From an uncultured Eubacteriales bacterium (GTDB taxonomy: Bacteria > Bacillota > Clostridia > Tissierellales > Peptoniphilaceae): a stretch of 26,187 nt of DNA. A program made the position numbers and the translations under genes. The notes beneath the pieces are model-generated. The model saw only the letters and a list, made by a program, of their open reading frames with translations, was not told where the DNA came from and ran no database searches. Below, piece after piece: positions 1 through 7,598 of this stretch (position 1 is the stretch's first letter; the number at the start of each line of letters is the position of its first letter). The stretch is taken from assembly GCA_902488815.1 (NCBI GenBank), contig CABTXP010000019.1:1-26187 (forward strand). Direction: 5' to 3'.

Positions 1-1
1 T

Positions 2-1339
2 ATGGCTTTTGAAAATCTTTCGGAAAAACTTCAAAACGCTCTTGGATCTTTGACAGGCAAGGGAAAACTTTCAGAAAAAGATATAGATCAGGCAATGAGA
101 GAGGTAAGACTTGCTCTTTTGGAAGCCGACGTTAACTTTAAAGTCGTAAAAGACTTTGTTAAAAAGATAAAAGAAGAGGCTTTGGGAGAAAAAGTTATGA
201 ATTCACTTACTCCCGGACAACAGGTTATAAAGATTGTAAACGAAGAACTTACAGCTTTAATGGGAAGTAGCGAATCTAAATTAGATCTTTCAAAAAGACC
301 TTCCGTCATAATGATGAGCGGCCTTCAAGGTGCAGGTAAAACCACAACGTGTGGCAAGCTTGCAAAGAAACTTAAAAAAGACGGCAAAAGACCTGTACTT
401 GTAGCGTGTGACGTATACAGACCTGCTGCCATTAAACAGCTTAAGGTAGTTGGGGAAAGTGTAGATGTTCCCGTGTTTACCATGGGAGATAAAATAAGCC
501 CTGTAGATATTTCCAGAGCGGCAATTGAGCACGCGATTAAAAATAACAACGACGTAGTAATTATAGATACTGCCGGTAGACTTCACATAGATGAAGAGCT
601 TATGGACGAGTTAAAGGCTATTAATGATGCGGTTAATCCATCTGAGATACTTCTGGTGCTTGATGCCATGACCGGACAGGACGCAGTAAATGTTGCAAAA
701 ACTTTTGATGAAAAACTTTCTCTCACAGGAGTAATACTTACTAAATTAGACGGAGACGCAAGAGGGGGAGCGGCACTTTCATTAAGAGCAGTTACCAATA
801 AACCTATAAAGTTTATAGCAACAGGTGAAAAAATGGATGCCTTGGAAGTATTCCATCCTGAAAGAATGGCATCTCGTATCTTAGGTATGGGAGATGTTCT
901 TTCACTGATAGAAAAGGCTCAGGCATCAATAGATGAACAATCGGCAAAAGAATTAGAGCAAAAACTTCGCTCACAAACTTTTACTTTAGATGATTTTTTA
1001 GTACAAATGGAACAAATGCGTAACATGGGACCTTTAGATGAATTAATCGGCATGATCCCGGGCATGAACAACAAAGCTTTAAAAGGTATAAAAGTCGATG
1101 AAAAAGAGTTTGCAAGAGTTGAAGCAATTATTAAATCAATGACACCTAAGGAAAGAATGAAGCCTGAAATTATAGATATTTCAAGGAGAAGGAGAATAGC
1201 TACAGGTTCAGGAACAAGTCCTTCAGAGGTGAATAGACTTTTAAAACAGTTTAAAGATTTGAAAAAGATGATGAAACAATTTGGAAACATGGAAAAGAAT
1301 TTCAAAAGAGGCAAATTCAAAATGCCTTTTCCGTTTTAA
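2..1339 (+). CDS. ffh: Signal recognition particle protein Ffh (SRP54)
   Basis: Ffh is the GTPase subunit of the signal recognition particle. It binds 4.5S/scRNA and nascent signal sequences and docks on FtsY at the membrane. The 445 aa product has the N domain (about 1-90), then the G domain with the P-loop GLQGAGKT at 107-114, CDVYRPAAI near 136-144, DTAGR at 189-193 and TKLDGDARGG near 250. The Met-rich M domain follows (about 300-445), with the SRRRRIATGSG RNA-binding segment and a basic Met-rich tail. Length and the N-terminus MAFENLSEKL are typical of a complete protein, so the ATG at position 2 is taken as the true start although its ribosome binding site lies outside the window. It is the first visible gene of the ffh-rpsP-khpA-rimM-trmD-rplS cluster; ylxM, often upstream in Firmicutes, is not visible. 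Confidence 0.97.
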   Translation: MAFENLSEKLQNALGSLTGKGKLSEKDIDQAMREVRLALLEADVNFKVVKDFVKKIKEEALGEKVMNSLTPGQQVIKIVNEELTALMGSSESKLDLSKRPSVIMMSGLQGAGKTTTCGKLAKKLKKDGKRPVLVACDVYRPAAIKQLKVVGESVDVPVFTMGDKISPVDISRAAIEHAIKNNNDVVIIDTAGRLHIDEELMDELKAINDAVNPSEILLVLDAMTGQDAVNVAKTFDEKLSLTGVILTKLDGDARGGAALSLRAVTNKPIKFIATGEKMDALEVFHPERMASRILGMGDVLSLIEKAQASIDEQSAKELEQKLRSQTFTLDDFLVQMEQMRNMGPLDELIGMIPGMNNKALKGIKVDEKEFARVEAIIKSMTPKERMKPEIIDISRRRRIATGSGTSPSEVNRLLKQFKDLKKMMKQFGNMEKNFKRGKFKMPFPF

Positions 1340-1391
1340 CTTAGGAATTTATAATTTTATATAAATTTAATTTATGCGTGGAGGTGAAAAC

Positions 1392-1703
1392 ATGGCAGTA
1401 AAAATAAGACTTAGAAGAATGGGTTCAAACAAAAATCCTTTTTATAGAATAATAGTTGCTGATTCTCGCAGCCCGAGAAATGGTAGATTTATAGAAGAAA
1501 TTGGCTATTACAACCCTTTAACTGAACCTAAAACTGTAAAGGTTGATGCTGAGAAAGCAAATGACTGGATTTTAAAGGGAGCAAAGCCGACTGATGTAGT
1601 TGATAGACTTTTCAGAGAAAACAAAGTTTACCAAGCTAAGGCAGCTGAAACAGTAGTTGAAGAAGTGGAAGTAGTTGAAGTTGAAGAAGAAGTCACAGAA
1701 TGA
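1392..1703 (+). CDS. rpsP: 30S ribosomal protein S16
   Basis: Small-subunit ribosomal protein S16, needed for 30S assembly. The N-terminus MAVKIRLRRMGSNKNPFYRI and the RNGRFIEEIGYYNP segment are diagnostic. The start is the ATG at 1392, preceded by GGAGGTG at 1380-1386; an in-frame ATG at 1374 lies upstream of this ribosome binding site and would add six unrelated residues. The protein is 103 aa, and its last 16 or so residues (from VVEEVEVV) are a strongly acidic Val/Glu-rich extension beyond the conserved S16 core. It lies about 50 bp after ffh and 17 bp before khpA, inside the operon. Confidence 0.97.
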   Translation: MAVKIRLRRMGSNKNPFYRIIVADSRSPRNGRFIEEIGYYNPLTEPKTVKVDAEKANDWILKGAKPTDVVDRLFRENKVYQAKAAETVVEEVEVVEVEEEVTE

Positions 1704-1720
1704 GAGACCGGGGGATTCAA

Positions 1721-1960
1721 ATGTTAGAATTAGTTGAGTATATCGCAAGAGAACTTGTAGAAAATCCGGATAGTGTTAAAGTAACTTCTTCAGATGATGG
1801 AGAAGGAAATATAAAAATACACCTTAGAGTTCATCCTGATGACATGGGAAAAGTAATTGGAAAGCAAGGCAGAATTGCAAAATCAATTAGATCAATTTTA
1901 AAGGCCATTTCTCTAAAACAAAATTGCAGAATAAACTTAGAAATTGAGGACACAGATTGA
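1721..1960 (+). CDS. khpA: KH-domain RNA-binding protein KhpA (YlqC family)
   Basis: A 79 aa single-KH-domain protein. The KH signature is visible at about residues 45-62 as GKVIGKQGRIAKSIRSILKA, with the GKQG loop that contacts RNA. Family members bind RNA, often with KhpB/Jag, and affect cell division and elongation in Gram-positive bacteria; that role is family knowledge. The start is the ATG at 1721, which follows a GGGGGA ribosome binding site at 1709-1714. An in-frame ATG at 1700 overlaps the rpsP stop but has no suitable site. The position between rpsP and rimM is the usual Firmicutes arrangement. Its stop (1958-1960) overlaps the rimM start. Confidence 0.93.
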   Translation: MLELVEYIARELVENPDSVKVTSSDDGEGNIKIHLRVHPDDMGKVIGKQGRIAKSIRSILKAISLKQNCRINLEIEDTD

Positions 1961-2460
1961 ATGACAAAACTTTAGTCGGTAAAATAATAAACACTCACGG
2001 CATTAAAGGTAATGTTAAAATTTATCCATATACTGACGATCCTGAAAGATTTAAAGATTTAGATTATCTTTTAATCGGTGATGGATTTAAAGAGTTTAAA
2101 ATCGTAGATATGTTTATACAAAAAGGCTTTGTATATGTAAGGTTTGAAGGATATGAAGATATAAACAAGATTTTAGATTTTGTAAATTCAAATGTTTATA
2201 TTTACGATAAAGATAGAGTAAAATTACCAAAGGATCGCTACTTTATTTCCGATATAGTCAATATGGAAGTTCATGACATGGAAGGACAGTCAATAGGTAA
2301 AGTTACAGATGTAATTGAAAATTTGGCCAATGACTTATTCCAAGTACAGAAACCTAGTGGCAAAGTATTTTATTTGCCTGCCAGAAAAGAATTTATCAAA
2401 GAAATAAACGTGGAACGAAAAGTGATTATTATAGAACCAATTGAGGGGTTGCTTGATTGA
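1957..2460 (+). CDS. rimM: Ribosome maturation factor RimM
   Basis: RimM helps mature the 30S head domain and binds S19. The 167 aa protein has the N-terminal RimM beta-barrel (LVGKIINTHGIKGNVKIYPY, residues 5-24) and a C-terminal PRC-barrel-like domain (from about 93, YFISDIVNMEV, to the end). The start is a TTG at 1957, sharing the sequence TTGA with the khpA stop, so translation is probably coupled; GAGGAC about 7 bases upstream is the ribosome binding site. The stop in turn overlaps the TTG start of trmD. S16 (rpsP), RimM and TrmD are encoded together in many bacteria, which supports the call. Confidence 0.95.
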   Translation: MNDKTLVGKIINTHGIKGNVKIYPYTDDPERFKDLDYLLIGDGFKEFKIVDMFIQKGFVYVRFEGYEDINKILDFVNSNVYIYDKDRVKLPKDRYFISDIVNMEVHDMEGQSIGKVTDVIENLANDLFQVQKPSGKVFYLPARKEFIKEINVERKVIIIEPIEGLLD

Positions 2461-3191
2461 AGTTTAAAGTATTGACACTCTTTCCCGAAGCTTTTGAGTA
2501 TTTATACGACTACAGCATTGTGGGAAGGGGAATAAAAGAAAACAAATTTTCTTTGGATGTCTATAACATTAGAGATTATTCAACAGACAAACATAAAAAA
2601 GTTGATGACTATACTTATGGAGGCGGACCGGGGATGTTAATGACCCCTCAACCGCTATATGATTCCATAACGGATTTAAAAACCGAAGATTCAAAAGTCA
2701 TTTACTTATCGCCTCAAGGCAAAGTTCTCACGCAACAAAAACTTATAGAACTTTCAAAAGAAAAAGAACTTATACTTTTAAACGGCCATTACGAAGGCAT
2801 TGACGAGAGGATAATAAGCACCTGTGTAGATGAAGAAATTTCCATAGGAGATTACGTCTTAACAGGAGGAGAAATACCTACAATGGTATTAATAGATGCC
2901 ATTTCAAGACTTATAACAGACGTCTTAAGTTCGGAAGATTCATATCAAATAGAATCTCATTACAACGGACTTTTGGAATATTCTCAGTACACAAGGCCCT
3001 ATGAATTTATGGGAATGAAAGTACCTGATGTGCTGATGAGCGGTGACCATAAAAAAATTGAAGAGTATAGACATTATGAAAGTTTAAAAAATACTTTTAT
3101 AAAAAGGCCGGATCTTATAAATGAAGATGATCTGTCCGATAGAGACAAAAAATTACTAAAAGATATTAAAAATTCCTTGAAAGGAGGTTAA
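2457..3191 (+). CDS. trmD: tRNA (guanine37-N1)-methyltransferase TrmD
   Basis: TrmD transfers a methyl group from S-adenosylmethionine to N1 of G37 in tRNAs reading CNN and some GNN codons, which prevents +1 frameshifting. The 244 aa protein shows the SPOUT trefoil-knot motifs: YGGGPGMLMTPQPLYDSI near 54-71, LNGHYEGIDERI near 108-119, and SIGDYVLTGGEIPTMVLIDA near 130-149. The TTG start at 2457 overlaps the rimM stop (TTGA), with GAGGGG at about 2442-2447 as the likely ribosome binding site. Its last codons carry the rplS ribosome binding site. Confidence 0.97.
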   Translation: MKFKVLTLFPEAFEYLYDYSIVGRGIKENKFSLDVYNIRDYSTDKHKKVDDYTYGGGPGMLMTPQPLYDSITDLKTEDSKVIYLSPQGKVLTQQKLIELSKEKELILLNGHYEGIDERIISTCVDEEISIGDYVLTGGEIPTMVLIDAISRLITDVLSSEDSYQIESHYNGLLEYSQYTRPYEFMGMKVPDVLMSGDHKKIEEYRHYESLKNTFIKRPDLINEDDLSDRDKKLLKDIKNSLKGG

Positions 3192-3192
3192 C

Positions 3193-3543
3193 ATGTCAGA
3201 TATCATTAGAGCATTAGAGCAAGAACAATTAAAAGAAAATGTTGTAAAATTCAATGTTGGAGATACAATTAGAGTTCACTACAGAATTATTGAAGGTGCC
3301 AGAGAAAGAGTTCAAGTATTTGAAGGTACTGTAATTAAAATTCAAGGCGGCGGAGTAAGACAAACTTTTACAGTAAGAAGACTTTCTTACGGAGTTGGAG
3401 TTGAAAGAACTTTCTTCACACACTCACCTCGTATTGCAGATATAACACTTGTTCGTCCGGGTAAAGTAAGACGTTCTAAACTTTACTACTTACGTGACAG
3501 ACAAGGTAAAGCTGCTAAAATTAAAGAAAAGACTAATTATTAA
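3193..3543 (+). CDS. rplS: 50S ribosomal protein L19
   Basis: Large-subunit protein L19, located at the interface with the 30S subunit. The 116 aa sequence contains the family signatures FNVGDTIRVHYRIIEGARER, the FEGTVIKIQGGGVRQTFTVRR segment and SPRIADITLVRPGKVRRSKLYYLR. AAAGGAGG overlapping the trmD stop is a strong ribosome binding site for the ATG at 3193. It is the last gene of the operon and a rho-independent terminator follows within 10 bases. Confidence 0.98.
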   Translation: MSDIIRALEQEQLKENVVKFNVGDTIRVHYRIIEGARERVQVFEGTVIKIQGGGVRQTFTVRRLSYGVGVERTFFTHSPRIADITLVRPGKVRRSKLYYLRDRQGKAAKIKEKTNY

Positions 3544-3549
3544 TCTTTT

Positions 3550-3571
3550 GGGCTTGTATAAGCCCTTTTTT
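3550..3571 (+). terminator. Rho-independent terminator after rplS
   Basis: GGGCTT (3550-3555), loop GTAT, AAGCCC (3560-3565), then a run of six T. It closes the ffh-rplS transcription unit. Confidence 0.9.
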
Positions 3572-3574
3572 ATT

Positions 3575-3602
3575 TTGATTTTTTTTAATTTATTTGTATA
3601 AT
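3575..3602 (+). promoter_or_regulatory. Sigma-A-like promoter of the GH18/PLC-like/asnA unit
   Basis: TTGATT (3575-3580) and TATAAT (3597-3602) with a 16-base T-rich spacer, directly after the rplS terminator. AAAGGTGAT follows and the ATG is at 3619. Confidence 0.65.
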
Positions 3603-3618
3603 AACAAAAGGTGATAAT

Positions 3619-5280
3619 ATGAAAAAGATAATTGCATTAATACTTGTTTTGGCAATAATTTTCGGAGGCTTATACTTAGGTCTTAAGATTTTAAAAGGCG
3701 GCGGCTTCAGCGGTAACTCCGAAACATCAACTTTGTTTGACGGATTTAATTTTATTTCTGAAAATAATTTAGTGCCAAAAGAAGATTTTGACAGAATTGA
3801 CGGACAGTACTATTTGTCTTATGACTACATAAAAGAAAACATTGACCCGGATATTAAATTTTCTAATGATACAGTTGTATTTAACAACTCAGTCGGAATG
3901 AGAGAATATAAAGTTAATGAAAAAATCGGATATGTAAACGGAGAGGGGATTGAACTCCGCGATCCGGTTATAGAAAAAGAAGGCAAAATTTTAATTCCTA
4001 TTGAAGGTTTTATCTATGACTATCCTGTAGACTTCAGATATGTGGAAGATAATAACTTACTACTTTTGGACTTTAAAAACAAAGAACATCAATTAGGCTA
4101 TCCTGAAGGTAATGGAACCAATATGAGGGAGAGCAACTCCACATCTTCACCTATTGTAAAAAAAGTAGGCCCTGAAGACTTAATGTATGTGTATGACAAT
4201 GTAGACGGTTGGTACCAAGTTAGACTGAAGGATGGATACTTAGGCTATATACGTGAAGACTTATTAAAAAATATCGGCGCGGAGTCTGCGCTTGAAAAAA
4301 TTGAAAGAGTTTCCAATAAGCCGTTAAATCTCGTTTGGGACTACACTTACGGTCCACAAAGTGATGATAGTGTTGCCAATATCAAATATATCAACGGCAT
4401 AAATGTAATCTGTCCGACGTGGTTTTCAATTAAAGACGGAACGGGAGAAGTAGTAGACAGAGGCAGAAAAGACTATGTTGAAAAGTATAATGCCTTAGGA
4501 ATTGACGTATGGGCATACTTGGACAACTCTTTTGATGGCGATATAACCCACGATGCTTTGTCTAATCCTGAATCTCGTAAATACACAATTGACAGACTTA
4601 TTAATTTGTGTAAGAAATACGGATTAAAAGGTGTAAATATAGATTTTGAACAATATAGAATTGACGACAGAGATAATGTAACAACGTTCATGGAAGAACT
4701 TTATCCACGTTTCAAAGAAGAAGGATTGATTGTTTCAATTGACGTTACGCCGCAGATTTCAAAAGATGTGACGAAAGAACCATATGACAGGGCTAAACTT
4801 GCACTTTATTCAGACTATGTTATAGTTATGACCTACGATCAACATTGGGGATCCAGCGAAAAAGCAGGCAGCGTAGCTCAATACAAGTGGGTGGAAGGCA
4901 ACCTTAACAATCTGTTCAGAAAAATTCCTAAGGAAAAATTAGTCTTAGGTATGCCTTTGTATTCCAGATATTGGACTACAGAAAACGGCAAGACTTCTTC
5001 AAAGACAGTGTCCATGGCTCAAGTAAATCAAATTGTTGCATCGAGGGGACTTACACCTACTTGGGACGAAGAATCCAAACAAAAATACATTGAATTTGAA
5101 GACAACGAAGCACTAAAACAAATTTGGATTGAAGACGGAGAATCTTTAAAATGGAAGACAACACTTTGCCTTAAATATAACCTGGCAGGTGTTGCATCTT
5201 GGAGAAAAGACTTTGAAACTATTGATGTTTGGGATACAATAGGTACTGTATTAAATAAAGTTTTATATATTAATCAATAA
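3619..5280 (+). CDS. Membrane-anchored GH18-family protein with SH3b and stalk domains (YaaH/YdhD-like)
   Basis: A 553 aa surface protein, probably binding and cutting cell-wall glycan. Residues 4-26 are a hydrophobic signal anchor (no lipobox), followed by a Gly/Ser linker. Residues about 40-155 resemble a copper-amine-oxidase-N-like stalk domain, with repeated short beta strands. About 160-220 is a bacterial SH3 domain (NMRESNSTSSPIV, VDGWYQVRLKDGYLGYI). About 235-550 is a glycoside hydrolase 18 barrel, with GVNIDFE at 338-344 (E344 is the expected catalytic acid) and MTYDQHW near 404-410. GH18 enzymes of this architecture act on N-acetylglucosamine linkages in peptidoglycan, for example in spore cortex or vegetative wall; the substrate here is inferred. 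AAGGTGAT precedes the ATG at 3619. The PLC-like gene follows closely. Confidence 0.85.
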   Translation: MKKIIALILVLAIIFGGLYLGLKILKGGGFSGNSETSTLFDGFNFISENNLVPKEDFDRIDGQYYLSYDYIKENIDPDIKFSNDTVVFNNSVGMREYKVNEKIGYVNGEGIELRDPVIEKEGKILIPIEGFIYDYPVDFRYVEDNNLLLLDFKNKEHQLGYPEGNGTNMRESNSTSSPIVKKVGPEDLMYVYDNVDGWYQVRLKDGYLGYIREDLLKNIGAESALEKIERVSNKPLNLVWDYTYGPQSDDSVANIKYINGINVICPTWFSIKDGTGEVVDRGRKDYVEKYNALGIDVWAYLDNSFDGDITHDALSNPESRKYTIDRLINLCKKYGLKGVNIDFEQYRIDDRDNVTTFMEELYPRFKEEGLIVSIDVTPQISKDVTKEPYDRAKLALYSDYVIVMTYDQHWGSSEKAGSVAQYKWVEGNLNNLFRKIPKEKLVLGMPLYSRYWTTENGKTSSKTVSMAQVNQIVASRGLTPTWDEESKQKYIEFEDNEALKQIWIEDGESLKWKTTLCLKYNLAGVASWRKDFETIDVWDTIGTVLNKVLYINQ

Positions 5281-5294
5281 TTGGAAGTGATATT

Positions 5295-5915
5295 ATCTAT
5301 CCGAATTCACATAGAGTAGTAGCAGGTGAAATATACAAGGAAGTAAAGAAAAATTACGGCCTTAAGCTTAACAAAAACAGGCTTTTGTGGGGAAGTATTG
5401 CTCCTGACTACTTACCGTACTATAAAATAAAATCTCACTATAAAAAAGACAGTTTGGATTTCATCGCAAGAGAAATCGTATCACTTATACTGGTTTATAG
5501 ATTTGTAGATTTTAATAACATTAATAAACCAATGTTAAATTATTTAAGCAGAAAAATTGGAGTAATTTCCCACTATATGTGTGACTTTACCTGTAGACCT
5601 CATATGTTAAATCAATCATTTAAGAATAATATGAAAGAACATATTGACTACGAAAAGAGATTAAATGAATTTTCCAAATACTTTGTACCTAAGAGGTTGG
5701 CAATTGCTTATGAAACTAATGATTTTGATGCGGAAAATAATAATTTAATTACTGAAATAAAATCAAAAATAGAACATGTAATTAAGGTTTATGCCGAAAA
5801 AGATCCCGGATATGATGTAGACCTTAATTTCGGGTTGACTCTTTCTATGGCAACTTTAGATATAATTATGGAAAATATTTCTGTTGTTTATGAGAGAGCT
5901 TACACTACTATATAA
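5295..5915 (+). CDS. Zinc-dependent phospholipase C-like protein, probable non-canonical ATC start
   Basis: About 206 aa if started at the ATC codon 5295-5297. Conserved features of the zinc-dependent phospholipase C/S1-P1-like fold are visible: YPNSHRVVAGEIY at the N-terminus, WGSIAPDYLPYY, ISHYMCDFTCRPH and EHIDYE. Their His and Asp residues are the likely metal ligands. Whether it cleaves phospholipids is unknown; many bacterial members are uncharacterised. The first ATG/GTG/TTG codon in frame is the TTG at 5385, which would remove the first conserved His block and has no ribosome binding site. The frame is open from 5274. GGAAGTGATATTATC closely parallels AAAGGTGATAATATG of the upstream gene, putting ATC where ATG should be. 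ATT at 5292 is the alternative. It lies 14 bases after the GH18 stop. Confidence 0.72.
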   Translation: MYPNSHRVVAGEIYKEVKKNYGLKLNKNRLLWGSIAPDYLPYYKIKSHYKKDSLDFIAREIVSLILVYRFVDFNNINKPMLNYLSRKIGVISHYMCDFTCRPHMLNQSFKNNMKEHIDYEKRLNEFSKYFVPKRLAIAYETNDFDAENNNLITEIKSKIEHVIKVYAEKDPGYDVDLNFGLTLSMATLDIIMENISVVYERAYTTI

Positions 5916-5927
5916 CAGGGAGAAAAG

Positions 5928-6926
5928 ATGCGTAACGATTCAAATGTAGATAGATTAAATTTAAAAGAAACTCAAATGGCAATTAAGAGTTTGAAAGACT
6001 ATTTTGAAAGAGACCTATCTAATACACTGAACTTGGCGAGAGTCTCCGCGCCCTTAATTGTACGTCCTGAAACAGGACTTAATGACAACTTAAGCGGGGT
6101 AGAGAAGGCAGTTGGTTTTAATATAAGAGAATATGGAATTTTTTCAGAAATTGTTCAATCTCTTGCAAAGTGGAAGAGATATGCTCTAAAAAATTACAAT
6201 TTCGGCGTTTATGAAGGCCTTTATGCGGACATGAACGCCATCCGCCCCGATGAAGTATTAGATGAAATTCATTCCGTCTATGTGGATCAATGGGACTGGG
6301 AAAAAATAATTGAAAAAGATGACCGTAATATAGAATTTTTAAAGACTGTAGTAAAAGAAATCTACGAAGTATTTAAAAGAACGGAAACCTATATTAACGG
6401 CTTGTATCCAAATGTATTGAGTAAGAAGTTGCCTGACAAAATTACATTTGTAACAACTCAGGAAATGGAAGATGCTTATCCCGAACTGACTCCGAAAGAA
6501 AGAGAGTATGAATTTGCTAAAAAATACAAGGCAATATTTATTATCGGTATCGGTCATAAATTAAGGTCAGGTAAACCTCACGACTTTAGAAGTCCTGACT
6601 ATGACGATTGGAATTTGAATGGAGATATCCTGTTTTGGAACCCTGTACTCAATAACTCAATTGAGCTTTCAAGTATGGGGATTAGGGTTTCAGAAGAATC
6701 TTTAGTTGAACAATTGAACTTGGCGAATAAAAATGAAAGACTTGAAATGGACTTCCATAAGTCTTTAATTGAAAAGAATTTACCATACACTATAGGAGGG
6801 GGAATAGGTCAATCAAGGCTGTGTATGTTCTTCCTTGAAAAGAGACATATCGGTGAAATCCAATGCAGCATTTGGGACGATGAAACTATTAAAAATTGTA
6901 AGGAATTGGGTATTCAATTATTATAA
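5928..6926 (+). CDS. asnA: Aspartate-ammonia ligase (asparagine synthetase A)
   Basis: AsnA makes asparagine from aspartate, ammonia and ATP in the cytoplasm, with an aspartyl-adenylate intermediate. The 332 aa length is normal. Family signatures include RVSAPLIVRPETGLNDNLSG near residues 38-57, the DQWDWEK motif near 123-129, the RSPDYDDWNLNGDILFW segment near 223-239, and the C-terminal class II tRNA-synthetase-like GGGIGQSRLCMFFL near 288-301. AGGGAG precedes the ATG at 5928, 12 bases after the PLC-like gene, so the two are probably cotranscribed. A terminator follows. The enzyme uses free ammonia rather than glutamine. Confidence 0.96.
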   Translation: MRNDSNVDRLNLKETQMAIKSLKDYFERDLSNTLNLARVSAPLIVRPETGLNDNLSGVEKAVGFNIREYGIFSEIVQSLAKWKRYALKNYNFGVYEGLYADMNAIRPDEVLDEIHSVYVDQWDWEKIIEKDDRNIEFLKTVVKEIYEVFKRTETYINGLYPNVLSKKLPDKITFVTTQEMEDAYPELTPKEREYEFAKKYKAIFIIGIGHKLRSGKPHDFRSPDYDDWNLNGDILFWNPVLNNSIELSSMGIRVSEESLVEQLNLANKNERLEMDFHKSLIEKNLPYTIGGGIGQSRLCMFFLEKRHIGEIQCSIWDDETIKNCKELGIQLL

Positions 6927-6931
6927 AATAT

Positions 6932-6956
6932 AGAACCGGAGACGGTTCTTTTTTTT
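6932..6956 (+). terminator. Rho-independent terminator after asnA
   Basis: AGAACCG (6932-6938), loop GAGA, CGGTTCT (6943-6949), then a run of T to 6956. It ends the three-gene unit that begins at 3619. Confidence 0.92.
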
Positions 6957-7170
6957 ATGCAATTAGTAATAATGATACAGATTGTTTTAAAAACAGGAAC
7001 AGATTAACAGAGATAAATAAATTTGTTTGTAATATGAATTAAAAAATTATCATTTTAAAAATTTTATAAATCATTTATAAAGAATTTATAATCATAAACA
7101 TCTATAAATAATTAAATATAAAATTATAGCAAGGGAAGAGAGGGTTCGAATTCAAAAGTTTATCCATAAT

Positions 7171-7254
7171 AAAAAAAGCTCTCATTTGATCAATGTAATT
7201 TTCGTCGCAAAATAACAATTTTGTGTCAAATCACATTAATTTCGAGAGAGGGCT
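7171..7254 (-). ncRNA. Long imperfect hairpin with T run: candidate 3' end of a small RNA or distal terminator
   Basis: Read on the minus strand, the arms CTCTC (plus 7246-7250 region) and GAGAG (plus 7178-7183 region), ACATT against AATGT (7192-7196 with 7233-7237), and an apical CGCAAAAT/ATTTTGTG hairpin (7206-7213 with 7218-7225, one G-U pair) stack into one long broken stem. The arm ending GAGAGC is followed directly by seven T (plus 7171-7177). This looks like an intrinsic terminator or a terminator-ended small RNA on the minus strand. No good promoter was found: TTGACA at 7422-7427 lacks a well-spaced -10. The RNA class is not recognised. Confidence 0.3.
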
Positions 7255-7552
7255 GAAACTCTGATATAAACATATTTCTACAGCTATGTTACTATCTTTG
7301 GTAATTTTATGCAACGATTTAATTTATTATTTAGTCTGTTCTCTTATATTATTTTGTTCCTTTGGTACTTATTAGTTTTAATCATAACAGCTTTATTTTA
7401 AACTTAAATAATTATTACTTATGTCAACGGTAATTTAAATAAATATTATATATAGCATTTTATTATTACAGATGCATATATAATAAATGTTATTATGAAT
7501 CGTCTTCATTATTATTGCTATAGCTTACAATATGCTGAAAGTAAAAAAGCAT

Positions 7553-7598
7553 AAAAAAACGAGGCCTCAAAATCGATTCTAAGGCCCGTTAATTTTTT
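7553..7598. terminator. Bidirectional terminator-like hairpin, possible end of the pyr transcript
   Basis: AACG (7558-7561), bulged A, GGCCT (7563-7567), a 14-base loop, AGGCC (7582-7586) and CGTT (7587-7590) form a 9-bp stem. Runs of A at 7553-7559 and T at 7593-7598 flank it, so it could terminate in either direction. No clear terminator follows pyrE immediately, so on the minus strand this is the nearest good candidate, about 380 bases after the pyrE stop. Confidence 0.6.

Noticed and set aside
919..1320. Long antisense frame inside ffh, and similar shadows opposite pyr, mutL and mutS genes
   Set aside because: They lie wholly within well-identified genes on the other strand, lack ribosome binding sites and show no family features.
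7136..7156. GGTTCGAATTC resembling a tRNA T arm at 7143-7153, possible att site or tRNA fragment
   Set aside because: The five flanking bases do not pair as a T stem and no acceptor or anticodon arm is present.
7171..7260. Possible MITE or insertion sequence end
   Set aside because: The inverted repeat is imperfect, no target-site duplication is visible at its edges, and no transposase remnant lies nearby.
7230..7300. Possible CRISPR repeat or tracrRNA because of the GTTTCAG-containing structured minus strand
   Set aside because: Only one copy, no spacers, no cas genes in the window, and no match to a repeat I know.
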